This document shows, piece by piece, positions 10,296 to 22,900 of a DNA stretch of 64,000 nucleotides; within the stretch, counting starts at the first letter, position 1, and every line of letters begins with the position of its first letter. Location of the stretch: assembly GCA_027422505.1 (NCBI GenBank), contig JAPQWV010000485.1, forward strand, positions 124,001 through 188,000, written 5' to 3'. This DNA comes from Craterostigma plantagineum. Taxonomy: Eukaryota > Streptophyta > Magnoliopsida > Lamiales > Linderniaceae. A program made the translations under genes and the position numbers. The notes under the pieces were generated by a model that saw only the letters and a list, made by a program, of their open reading frames with translations, made no database searches and was not told the origin of the DNA.

Positions 10296-11265
10296 TTAAG
10301 TGAATAGTAGCGCAGAGATGATCGCTCTTCGTGGTTTTTTCACAAGAATAATTCAGCGTGTTTGTATTGTACAGCAAATAATTGGTTTTCATGTAGGAAT
10401 CATTGACCTGTGATGCATTGTGGCAAATTAGTGGAAAGAGAGAAGAGCTCGCCATGGTTTATTCCTCTTCTTGCCTTGCCCGGGTGTGCATAGGCCATGC
10501 GTATCTTCCTTTGTTTTCCGCACTTTGTTTTGCAGTGTTGGTTTTGAGTCTTAGATGTGTTTGATAATGGTACACTATTTAGTGCTGAATCAAAAGTTGT
10601 ATTAGTTTGAAACTTGTTTGTGACAATTCGTTTTATTCAGTTTCCTCTCTTTGGGTTTTCCGTTTCTGCTTATTTTATCAGTCTTGCGCTTCATTTTTTT
10701 TGGATTGACCTTGAATCCCGATTAAAAAAATCATACTATGCTTTTAGCTTATTTTAAAAAGTACAAAATAAAATAAGATAAAAATCATGAATAATATATT
10801 AAAAAAAAACTCGTAAGCCGGCTTGCGAGCTTTCGAGTGTCCACGAGTGAGCTCGAGCCGGCCGCGAACACGTGATGGGCTCGACCTCGACAAGAGCTCG
10901 TCGAGCTCGAGCCGGCTCATTCGCGAATCCATAACCACCGTCCACCTCTTAATTATTATTATTTCATTATTATTATTTCTTATTATAATAATATTGTTGT
11001 ACTATTATTATCAGTTACGAAAAACTCGTTACGTGCTCAACTTTGGATTCCGAAAATAGATCATTTGACGCGGAATTTCAAATTCGACGAAGTATAAGAG
11101 TTTGGATTTCCCCTCTTATTTGGGTAAAATCGAAATCCAAATCGGTGCGATTGCCAAACGAACGATTTGGGCGAAATCCGGATTTCAAATCTAACATATT
11201 AGGGGTTGTCAGACTCAATTCCAAACATAAAACCAAAATTTCCATGATTTTCTGTATTGTACTAA
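10296..11265. other. Gene-free AT-rich stretch with a GAGCTC-type repeat fragment
   Basis: Probably the 3' UTR and flank of the coiled-coil gene, then AT-rich DNA. At 10810-10926 lies a fragment rich in GAGCTCGAGC and GCCGGCT, resembling the ends of the hAT elements at 29353 and 33099, but I see no paired ends here. A TTATTATTA-rich run follows at 10950-11010. No gene is supported. Confidence 0.55.
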
Positions 11266-12744
11266 CTAACGCCTCATTTTCTTTAAAGGCCTACCAACCG
11301 AGGATCGAAAACTCGCCATGTACTGCGAATTAGCAGCCGCCAGCTCGCGGGGAATCGCAGCACCCGACGATTCGAGCACCTCGACAAGCTCCTTGAAAAG
11401 CCTCTTATCTTCTTCGTTCACAAAGACCATCGCCGCCCCACCTTCTGCAACCCTCCCAACCATTCTTTCATCGAATTAGGCCTATCGAAAACAATCACCT
11501 GCCTCACTGCCAACAAACTGACTCCCCGCCCCAAAATCCCAGTCGCCACGAGCACTTCAGCTTCGCCGACCAAGAACGAACTCATCGCATCCCTCCTCTC
11601 CTTCATCGTCTTCTCAGCGTGGATGGACAGCGCTTTCTTCCCAGTCGTGTATGTAATCGCCTCGCAGAGCGCCGAGCCTCGAGCCCACGAAAACCACGAC
11701 GGGCGGCTTGAAGTGCTGTTCGCTCATCAGCACGTCGAAGAGCTTCTGTTTCTTCTTCTTCGACTCGACCCATATCGCAGTTTGCTTAACCGCTCGATTG
11801 GGCTTGCTGGGATTTCTTCCTACGGAGATAAAGGCGATGCCTTCCGCCATAAAGGTTGCAGCTTTTTCGACCTCTTTTGAGACGTGGCAGAGTACATCAA
11901 CACTTGGGGCCGAGACAGAGCCTGGAAAATCTGAGTAGCTTGGTCGCGAAATCCACGTTCGATCATGCAGTCGACTTCGTCGAGGATGAGAACTGAGACG
12001 CTGCCCAAATCGAAGTCGTGCTTCGTTAGTAGGTCTATTAGCCTGCCCGGCGTGCCCACGATCATCGACGCGCCTTTTTCCAGGCGGTGGACTTGGCCCG
12101 CCATTGGGTCGCCCCCGATTACTAAAGCTGTCTTGAAGGGAAGGCCTCTGCCCAGAATCTTGGCCTGCTCTTCGACCTGTATGCAGAGCTCTCTAGTAGG
12201 AGCGAGGACGATCGCCCGAGGCTTCTGTTTATCGGTTTCTAGCTTTGAGCAGTGAGAAACTATAGGGACTAGGTTTTGCCCGACCCAGTCTGGGCTGAGA
12301 CGAGGAGGCTTTGGCCGGCCAAAGCTGCTGGGATTGCCTGCATTTGAACGGGCGTAGGCATTTCGTAGCCAAGTTCTGAAGCAGCTTTTGTGGAAGATAG
12401 CAAGAATTGAAGGATAGAATGGGGCTGGGAACGCTATTTCGTCCCTTTACGGATATGTCGAGTTTCTTCCTCAGAAGTTCGTTTTGGTCGTGTTGATGAA
12501 TTTGGTTCGATTTTCGAGCTTACCGTTTTCGTCTCTGACGTAGAAGCAGTCGTCTATCGCGGGTAGCTTGGCTTTCGTGAAAGGAGTTTTCTGCCTATTT
12601 GCGGTTTGGGCGAGTAAGATTCGCTTGCATTCGAGGCTGCAAATATCGTCGTCAGTTTCGTCGCATATGTATTCGCCGTATCGACCACATATGATGCATG
12701 TCGATTCTCCCGGCAAATATTTAAAAAAAAAAGAAAAAATTAAC
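11266..12744 (-). pseudogene. RH41-like DEAD-box RNA helicase with zinc finger HIT, decayed
   Basis: Read on the minus strand, an HIT-type zinc finger (CIICGRYGEYICDE, then CSLECKRILLA) near 12590-12710 is followed by helicase motifs: [28 protein letters not shown], the DEVD box of this subfamily in LILDEVDCMIERGF, YSAT, KKKKQKLFDVL, FKPPVVVFVGSR and GRGVSLLAVRQVIVFDRP, ending FVNEEDKRLFKELVE. This order and the DEVD box match plant RH41, a putative ATP-dependent RNA helicase. At least five frame changes are needed (near 12478, 12360, 12285, 11890 and 11670), and a small deletion near 11475 removes the Y-H-IGRA motif, so it cannot make the enzyme. The start codon is not evident. No introns are visible and no poly(A) tail is seen, so a retrocopy is possible but unproven. 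Confidence 0.88.
12723..12739 (-). terminator. RNA polymerase III terminator of the tRNA-Ala gene
   Basis: On the minus strand, runs of six and then ten T residues begin about 17 bases after the tRNA 3' end. T runs of four or more end Pol III transcription. Confidence 0.6.
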
Positions 12745-12755
12745 AAATATTTAAA

Positions 12756-12828
12756 TGGAGATGCGGGGTATCGATCCCCGTACCTCTCGCATGCTAAGCG
12801 AGCGCTCTACCATCTGAGCTACATCCCC
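12756..12828 (-). tRNA. tRNA-Ala (anticodon AGC)
   Basis: The minus strand folds as a 73-base tRNA. The acceptor GGGGATG pairs with CATCTCC (one G-U pair), box A is TAGCTCAGATGGTAGAG, the anticodon loop is CTTAGCATG, and box B is GGGATCGATACCCCG with paired arms. There is no intron and the discriminator base is A. A downstream T run supports an active gene. It lies 11 bases upstream of the helicase pseudogene on the same strand. Confidence 0.95.
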
Positions 12829-13441
12829 AACTGTTAAAGCAAATATATTAACATAGTAATGTATACTAAGCTGCAACAATAATCCACGTCACGTAGTGCC
12901 AGCGCGTAGTTACTGTATCAATTGTCGTTCTTCTCCTTCAATTCCATTACTCTCATATCTAAGCTTCGAGCCAGATCCGAATTCGATTAAAACTCTAGCA
13001 AAACACTTCAACTCCTTCCACCAATTCCTCCCAACGAAGCCATCTCCTTCTTCTCGGCTCAATTCACTTAGAGCGAACATTCTCACCGTTCAAAACCTCA
13101 TCTTTGTCGTCACAAACCATCCATTATCAGGATTTTTCTGGGACCAAGCCAGCAGTTTTGTTTGAGCTGGACACGGATATCTGAATTTTCTTACGCTGAG
13201 TACATCTTGGATCGCTGACGGCCATTCGTTTTTTTTTTTGTTTTCTTTTTGGCGTTAATAGGATGAAGGCTTTGAGAAGGGTAGAGTAATCATAAATTCA
13301 CTTGTCTGTGTCTTAATAATGCATAATATAGTTGAAATGCTACTTTACTTCATTCAAATCTGCTTTGTCTTTATGGTACATTGAAATAAGTTGTTTGCTC
13401 TTCCATTGAGGATTAACTATCTGCCAAGTGGACGCATTTCT
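12829..13441. other. Unassigned region before the LTR element
   Basis: It contains an 89-codon plus-strand open frame (12896-13165) with a Ser/Pro/Asn-rich sequence and no recognised motif. It might be the 5' region of the ASHH3-like pseudogene, since the LTR element at 13442 separates it from the first recognisable SET-gene exon. No gene call is justified. Confidence 0.4.
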
Positions 13442-13575
13442 TGTTGGTCCAGCCATGCCAACCACTACAAGATGGAGACCAACATGTGCATTAAAGAAAG
13501 CCAATCATGGAGAAATGACATTTGCACTCACATATTGTTATTTGGCATCTTGTTTGTATCATTGCCTATAAAAAG

Positions 13576-14341
13576 TAGGGATGGCAATGGGCCAGGTACA
13601 GACCCGAACCCGCTTCGGACCCGCCCCTAATGGGCTGGGTATTTTTAAAATAATCGGGTATGGGGCGGGTTATGGATTTTTATCCTTATACCCGGCCGGG
13701 TCTGGGGCGGGTCGCGGGTCTAGTCCACCCCGGCCCGGGACCCGATCCGGGACCCGACCCGCATAAAATATTAATTTAATTTTTATATTATATATTTTAT
13801 GTATACAATAATACAAACTAGGTTTTGTGTCTTTCTTCAACAGCCGTTCTATTCATCACTTCAACAGCCACACCACACCACCACCCATCATCAGCGGCGT
13901 CACCATCGGCCAGCCCACCAGCAGCGACACCATCGGCGGCCCCCACCAGCAGCGACACCATCGGCGCCCCCACCAGCAGCGACACCATCGGCGCCCCCAC
14001 CAGCTGCGACACCATTGGCGCCCCCACGTCAGCTGCGACACCGCCCATTTTAGTTTGTTTTGATTTTAATTGATGAGTAATTTTGTCATCACTTGGTTTT
14101 GATTATGTATTTGAATTGGGAAAAAATTTGATGTTTGAAAATTAAAGAACTGGTCTCAATCAAAAATATTATATTTAGGCGGGTCTGGCGGGTCTGACCC
14201 GTTTATTACGGGTCTCGGGGAGGGGCGGGGCGGGTTTTCCACGAGCCGGGTCGGGCCGGGTAACGGGTCCAGTAAAAATTAAATGGGGCGGGTCCCGGGT
14301 CTTGCCAAACCCGGTTCAGACCCGACCCATTGCCATCCCTA
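13576..14341. mobile_element. Non-autonomous hAT element inserted in the LTR TATA box
   Basis: Ends are perfect inverted repeats TAGGGATGGCAATGGG and CCCATTGCCATCCCTA, flanked by a perfect 8-bp duplication ATAAAAAG (13568-13575 and 14342-14349), diagnostic of hAT elements. It is 766 bases with no transposase. GGGTCGGGT-rich sub-terminal repeats lie at both ends and a GC-rich minisatellite inside. The uninterrupted target can be read in the sister LTR near 16495-16540. Confidence 0.95.
13905..14042. repeat. GC-rich minisatellite, about 27-bp unit
   Basis: About five units close to CACCAGCAGCGACACCATCG plus GCGCCCC. Because the unit is a multiple of three, several frames stay open on both strands; these are not treated as genes. 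Confidence 0.85.
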
Positions 14342-14773
14342 ATAAAAAGGCACGAGGCCTCATTGAGGATAGCACCCCAAATCAGATTAAGAGAGAGCGA
14401 GTAAGAGAGAGAGGTGAGGGAAAATGAGAAGAAAAAGAAAAGAAAAAAAAAAAGAAATCTTGTCCGGGTGGATAAGGGTGAGAGCGGGTGTAGTTTTTAA
14501 AAGGTAGTTGAGAGGGTACAAAAACATTATCCGGGTGGGTAAGGGGTCTCGAGTTTGGTTTAAACACGAGCGTTATTTTGTACGGTGTAATTCTCAAATA
14601 TAGTAAAACTATTGTCTCTCCGTGGAGGTAGGCGGTATTGGCCGAACCACGTAAAAATCTTGGTGTTCTCTCGGTGTCATTTTCGGCTTTATTAATATCC
14701 CGATAAATTGTCGTGTGGTCCAAATACAACTACCGCTGACACAAAATTAAATATTACCGCTCAACCCCAACAA

Positions 14774-14790
14774 GTCGTATCAGAGCCAAA
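14774..14790 (+). other. Primer-binding site (initiator tRNA-Met type)
   Basis: The sequence GTCGTATCAGAGCCAAA directly after LTR 1 differs at one or two bases from the common plant TGGTATCAGAGCC site, so first-strand synthesis was primed by tRNA-Met. Confidence 0.7.
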
Positions 14791-15479
14791 CCCTACTGGT
14801 ATTGTGAGTATGCTCTGTGGTTGCACCTGTGTCTGATCTTCCACATCAGAAAAGATATCAGAAGGGAACATCGATCGTGGGGAGCCAATGTGAGCGAGGT
14901 TCAACGGGTGATGCCTTGTGCTGAAGAAATGATGGTACAAGATGGACGTTGATGGGATGCTCGGTGTCGGGCGGAGCTTGTGCGGCGGTGGAGTTTTGGC
15001 GAGTTATGGCAATAGTGCTGTGAGGCAGGTCGTTAGCCTTTCCTGGAAAATATCTGATCAGTACTATTTGGGCCGGGTTGTTGAATCTCTGCAAGGATAA
15101 TAACGACGGATGACAGCAAATTGCGACAGTGTGTTGGTGCGGGAGGTTTCACTCTTCGGCAGAGAAGAGTGAAGGATGTGTTCGTCAAGGCTGGTTCATA
15201 GGCTTTGATGGGAGACGAGGAAAAGTCGGAGTAAATGACGAAATATTTGGGGTCATGATGTGTCGGAGAGGAAGAAGTAAGGCCCTCTTGCTTCTTAAAT
15301 CGCTTCATGATTCTGGTGATAATTTGATCACAACCATCCGGTACGAGACGGTGCAGACGGTGGATGTGGAGTCAACTCTTTTGGAGCAAGAAAAGAGAAG
15401 GCGGTCAAATTATGGTGATAGTCGGACGTTGGCTATCTTTCAGAGTGAATCATAGAGGAAGGTGATACGCCAAGGGATT

Positions 15480-15930
15480 GGGGACAACAGCAGGTCCAAA
15501 TCCAGGTGGCGGGAAGGGCCTGTGATGCTACAAATGTGGTGAGCCGGGACACATCAGGAGAACGGTCCGACTTGGAGGAAGAAGGACATACGGCTAGGAA
15601 ATTCCACAATGGCGGTAGTACACGGTTTATCTTGGAGACGTTCTCACAGTCTCTAATGATGGCGCTCGTTCTCAGGAAGAAGGATATTAAATTCGGGTTT
15701 GCTCCAAGAGAATATTTTGATGTGTTTCGGAAAATGCGAACGGTTTTTCGATCTCCATGGGCCGATGGATATCGTTGTGTTGTTCGGTGTGTTGGAACGG
15801 GGAAGATCAAAATGGTTGACGGAGCGGTACGCATTTTGGATGGTGTGACGTTGTCTCAAAGTTGCGTAGAATTTAATATTCTTGAGCCAGTCAGGTTCCA
15901 GGGCTATGGAGTTTTCATAGCAGGGGAAGT
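15480..15930 (+). pseudogene. Degenerate copia gag/protease-region relic
   Basis: A CCHC zinc-knuckle start (CYKCGEPGHIRR, 15520-15560) is followed by a mutated last cysteine. Further on, GTGKIKMVDGAVRILDGV resembles the protease to pre-integrase stretch of copia polyproteins, where a G-I-G-T-I-R-I-K-style strand is usual. Several frame breaks occur. The remaining internal sequence to 16372 has no recognisable pol domain. Confidence 0.6.
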
Positions 15931-16372
15931 ATGGGAAAATCACACATGGTGGAAATGGTCCTACCAAAAGTGAGAAGAGTGAGGAAGTTTGTATCGTCTG
16001 CATGTGAGTATGGTACATAATACTCCGACTTCGATGGGTTCACGAAAAACGCGCTCGCGTGGTGGAAAGGCAGATGATCGTGAGAAGGGAAGTCCTGCTG
16101 GTGAAGGAGTTGCATCGAAGTCCCTCTTCGGGAGTCGACGGGTATAGTCAGTCGGCTGACAGTTGCACATAGGATTGGCCGCTGAGTGAGTCAAGTGGTG
16201 TAGGACCGGTAATCTTGATTCGGTTTATGTGTAGCTGGTACAAGGAAGGCCAATGGACGTTCGTGATAATTACGAACGGGTTACTCTCAAGTTCAGACTC
16301 ACTGAAATAAGCGTTTGACGATGATGAAGATGATGGTGAGACGAATGTCGAATGTGGTTGGAGGGGGAGAAT

Positions 16373-16960
16373 TGTTGGGTCCAACCATGCCAACCACTAC
16401 AAGATGGAGACCAACATGTGCATTAAAGAAAGCCAATCATGGAGAAATGACGTTTGCACTTACATATTGTTATTTGGCATCTTGTTTGTATCATTGCCTA
16501 TAAAAAGGCTTGTTTGTATCATTGCCTATAAAAAGGCACGAGGCCTCATTTGAGAAGAGCACCCCAAATCAGATTAAGAGAGAGCGAGTAAGAGAGAGAG
16601 GTGAGGGAAAATGAGAAGAAAAAAGAAAAGAAAAAAAATGAGAAATCTTGTCTGGGTGGATAAGGGTGAGAGCGAGTGTAGTTTTTACAAGGTAGTTGAG
16701 AGTGGGTACAAAACATTATCCGGATGGGTAAGGGGTCTCGAGTTTGGTTTAAACACGAGCATTATTTTGTACGGTGTAAGTCTCAAATATAGTAAAACTA
16801 TTGTCTCTCCGTGGAGGTAGGCGGCATTGCCGAACCACGTAAAAATCTTGGTGTTCTCTCGGTGTCATTTTCGGCTTTATTAATATCCCGATAAATTGTC
16901 GTGTGGTCCAAATACAACTACCGCTGACCCAAAATTAAATATTACCGCTGAACCCCAGCG
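16373..16960 (+). repeat. 3' LTR with duplicated TATA region
   Basis: 588 bases, preceded by the purine tract. At 16480-16540 a 29-base segment including GCCTATAAAAAGGC occurs twice in tandem, so this LTR has two TATA boxes where LTR 1 had one. The last bases are AGCG instead of AACA. Confidence 0.9.
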
Positions 16961-17261
16961 TTTCTTTCATGACAAAGTTTCATACATGTTGCTTTTCAAG
17001 ATGGAGCGATATGAAAATGAAGTTACAAATTTGCGTTCGCTTGCTGCAATTGGGGTTCATGTTTTGTGAAAGGGAAGAAGAGCAGATCATTGTTAATATT
17101 TTGATCACCCCACTTTGCATATATTTATGTCATGTGGAACTGCTTTTCAGATTTGTGTTTCGTTTTCCGTCGTTGGTATTCAATGTTGTGTTCGATATGT
17201 TGGCCTTATCCTAAGCCTAGTCTTTTTAACTGTAATTCTCTTTTTTTTTTTTGTCTCCAGA

Positions 17262-19760
<2,499 letters not shown>

Positions 19761-19916
19761 TGAGAAGGAACCAAACATAGGGATTAGTTTCTGTTGTTTT
19801 GAACAGGTGATACTTTCTTTTCTAAACCTGCTAAAAATATGCATTGAAGGGAAGCACTGGGATTATTCTGATTTTAATTGTGGTAAGGCAATAAAATAAA
19901 ATGAAACAATGATCGA

Positions 19917-22900
19917 TCAAACAATGAAATAGAGTGACGAGAGAAGTATCAATACGTCACCCAGAAGAAGACCCACCACATCGAACACAAATTTTGGAGC
20001 AAACAGTCCCCAGACCTGCCCAAAGAAAATAATTATAATGATGATGATAATGATAAAGATAATTCATTTTCAAATGTTCCCAACAAAGAATAATACCATC
20101 AAATGGCGCCTTTGAATCGTTACACATAGCATTGTGAAAGTGGTTGTTAAGGAAGCAACAAGACCGTATATTAAATACGCCTGAAGCAAAATAAGAGCAA
20201 GGTGAATCAATGCTCAAATGAAGAATGCAGAATATAAAGAAAACTAAAAATTGCGAATATAACTTACTTGAGATAATCTCAGTGAAAATGCTTGTTTGTT
20301 CTGCGTTAATGGGTAATGAGAACATGCGATAAGGAGCGGGATGCCAAATATCGGGATGATGTGAGAAAAGCCGAACGTCTCAATGGTCAGAAGAATCGCT
20401 TGACGTACAATGTTGAACTCATCAAACCTGGAAAGAGTTGGGCAATTAGGTAATAATATCCTTCTTCAAGATTATATCTGAAAGATCATCCTTTAAAACA
20501 CTAAGTGCGTTAGCTGTTACAAATGCGACTTCTCACCCCACAAATGCTGAAGCGTATCTGAGGCCATCAAAAGTGCACCTGCAAACCAACATCCAGAGGT
20601 AAGTTTCACTCGTATAATCAGAACAGAGATGGAAAACTCTTCGAGAAAATTGTTACTTTTCATGACATGAAACGACTTCCATTTCATTACACAGTCTCCT
20701 CCTATTGATCGAGCTTGTATTAGATAACGTAATGATCATCAAGTGCATATTGAGTCTCCTTCCTACCCAACGAATGTAAATCTTACCAGTGGCCTGTAGC
20801 AAAGAAGAAGCACACAGCCAGAAGACTCCACTGTGTAACCGAAAGTGCATAAGGAAAGGACGATGCAGAGCCATCATTCTTAGGATCCCATTCGAGTGAC
20901 ATTAACCTAATTAAGCAAAAACCTACAGAGTGCAAACTCATATTAAACATAGATACAGAGAATGTCAATGAAAAGTAAAAGATAACGCTGATGCAAAGAT
21001 CTGCAAATTAAAAACCATAAGGTATGGCGTGCACCTCCAATTACAGATCCTAAGGCAAACAGGGGACCCTGCTTTCCAGATAAAATCATTATCGTTGAAC
21101 TCCATGCAGATAACAGAGCCAATGCTTTGATAGCAGTTGTTTCTCCAATATTAAAATCCTCTTTCCGAAAAATAAGCCAGTCTATGGCCAATAATAACAG
21201 TTGCACAAGTCCAGTAGCATATATCACTCGAGGTATAACGTAGCCATTTTTACCTCCAAGCAAAGAGTGTGGAGTGAGTAGGCCACTATGAGAGGCTTCA
21301 TATATGGGTATGAGCAAATAGGTAAAGAAAGTCGCTGCAATGACACATTTCACGATTCCCCTAGATGTACGGGAATAGACGCTCTTGTACAGAAAACATG
21401 CCATGATAATGATAGCTAATATTGGCAGGGCTTCCACTGCGTATGTCAAATACATACAGTCGCTTCCAATTTCCAGTATCTGAGTAGAGTCTACCTTTAA
21501 GAATAAAGAATTGACAGCCTGCTTCAGTTGTCCAAATTCAATACTGATTCTGAGCAGAAGAACCAATAGACAAAGCACCAGTGCCTGCGAATACGAAAGA
21601 AAATTGAGCGACCAATCGTGTACTTTGTCATGTAACAGAATTCATTACGACATTCAACCAATTGAGGAGCGTATTTCAGGCATGTAAACACATTATTTGG
21701 TTGAGAAACATACTTCAAGTAGTCTCATCCTTTTTAGTGTCGCATGGCGCAACTGAAGCAGTCCAATTGTTGCTGAAAGAAAACTAGCCACCCGGCCCTC
21801 TTCTACTGCATTTGCATAGAAAGATCAAATGAGGACCAAAGTCGGTGAAGGAAAAGAGTATAACTTGTGCTTATTTTTCCAATTAGCTACCAAAATTCGT
21901 TCTCACAGAAGCTAGAGCAGAACACTCACGAATATAACTGTTGGAAAGAAAACTGAAGGCCCGTATCAGCACTACGAGAATAGCAAAAATCACCCAAATA
22001 GATTTCAAGGAATAGACAGAGGAACTAGAAGAACATCCTGATAACTTTTCCAGCTTGAGAATGAAAAAGACATGCAGATAAAGTGAGCCTAACAGGAAGC
22101 AGAGACCCATTCCCATCAGCTTCAAGTTAAACTCAGTCCAGCTAGATCGTGCTAGTGATGCTACCCTTTGCAAAAACGTTGAATATGCATCAAGTTGCCT
22201 CCTAAATGCAGAAGGATTCTCATTCTGGACAAGAATCTTTGACGTTACTGACCAAAATTCCTGTGCTTTGGCATAAAGCTCCCGTACATGCAGTAATTCA
22301 TTCTCCGAAAATCCAATAAGTGACAAAGATGAGTATACATCAATGTAATTTTTCACCTGTACATGGAATCAATAGTAAATAAGATGTCTTTGAGTTTTAA
22401 ATATCTAACAGTACACAAGCCACAATGTAAAAGTTCATATCTCTAATGACCCAGGTTACAGTAACATAAGTTCATCGGACTGTATGGACCAGAGGAAAAA
22501 AACTATCATATGAAAGAGGAAAAAACTCACAGCAGTTATTTGTGGCATGTAAAAGCCAATGAATTTAACCTACCTGCCAAGAATTGATACATAGGACATT
22601 GACATAATTCTGCATCCAACTGTTGACTTTCGATGCAATAGGACCTTCGTCAGCTGCTGAGCCTTCCATATTCCATGAACCACCAGCTAAGGAATAAAGT
22701 TCAGCATTGACATGCCCAATGCTGAAGATAGGTTTAGACAAATTATTTTTTCGCATTTCTCCAGAGTATCTTCATGTAACGAAATGCAAGATTTAAAATC
22801 CAGGTCCAGACATCACAGGAACCCAAGGGTGAAGAACGAGCATCAGAAATATGGTGTTGCTTATAAAAGAAGAAAATGAAAGGAAAAGTTTCAGATCATA

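Larger units (their letters stand above)
13442..14772 (+). repeat. 5' LTR, split by a hAT element
   Basis: It is identical in plan to LTR 2 but interrupted at 13576-14341. Removing the insertion and one copy of its 8-bp duplication leaves about 557 bases, 31 fewer than LTR 2, close to the length of a tandem duplication present only in LTR 2. Confidence 0.9.
13442..16960 (+). mobile_element. Short non-autonomous Ty1/copia-derived LTR retrotransposon
   Basis: Two LTRs (13442-14772 and 16373-16960) flank 1.6 kb of internal sequence, and the 5-bp flanks TTTCT (13437-13441 and 16961-16965) are a perfect target duplication. LTRs open with TGTTGG; the first ends AACCCCAACA, the second AACCCCAGCG, a decayed CA end. 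A primer-binding site follows LTR 1 and a polypurine tract GGAGGGGGAGAAT precedes LTR 2. The interior keeps only a gag zinc-knuckle trace and a pre-integrase-like stretch, while integrase, reverse transcriptase and RNase H are missing. Without the hAT insertion in LTR 1 the element would be about 2.75 kb. It lies in the upstream or intron region of the ASHH3-like pseudogene. Confidence 0.9.

Noticed and set aside
13799..14073. Open frames on both strands coding Thr/Pro/Ala/His repeats
   Set aside because: They come from a 27-bp minisatellite inside a non-autonomous hAT element.
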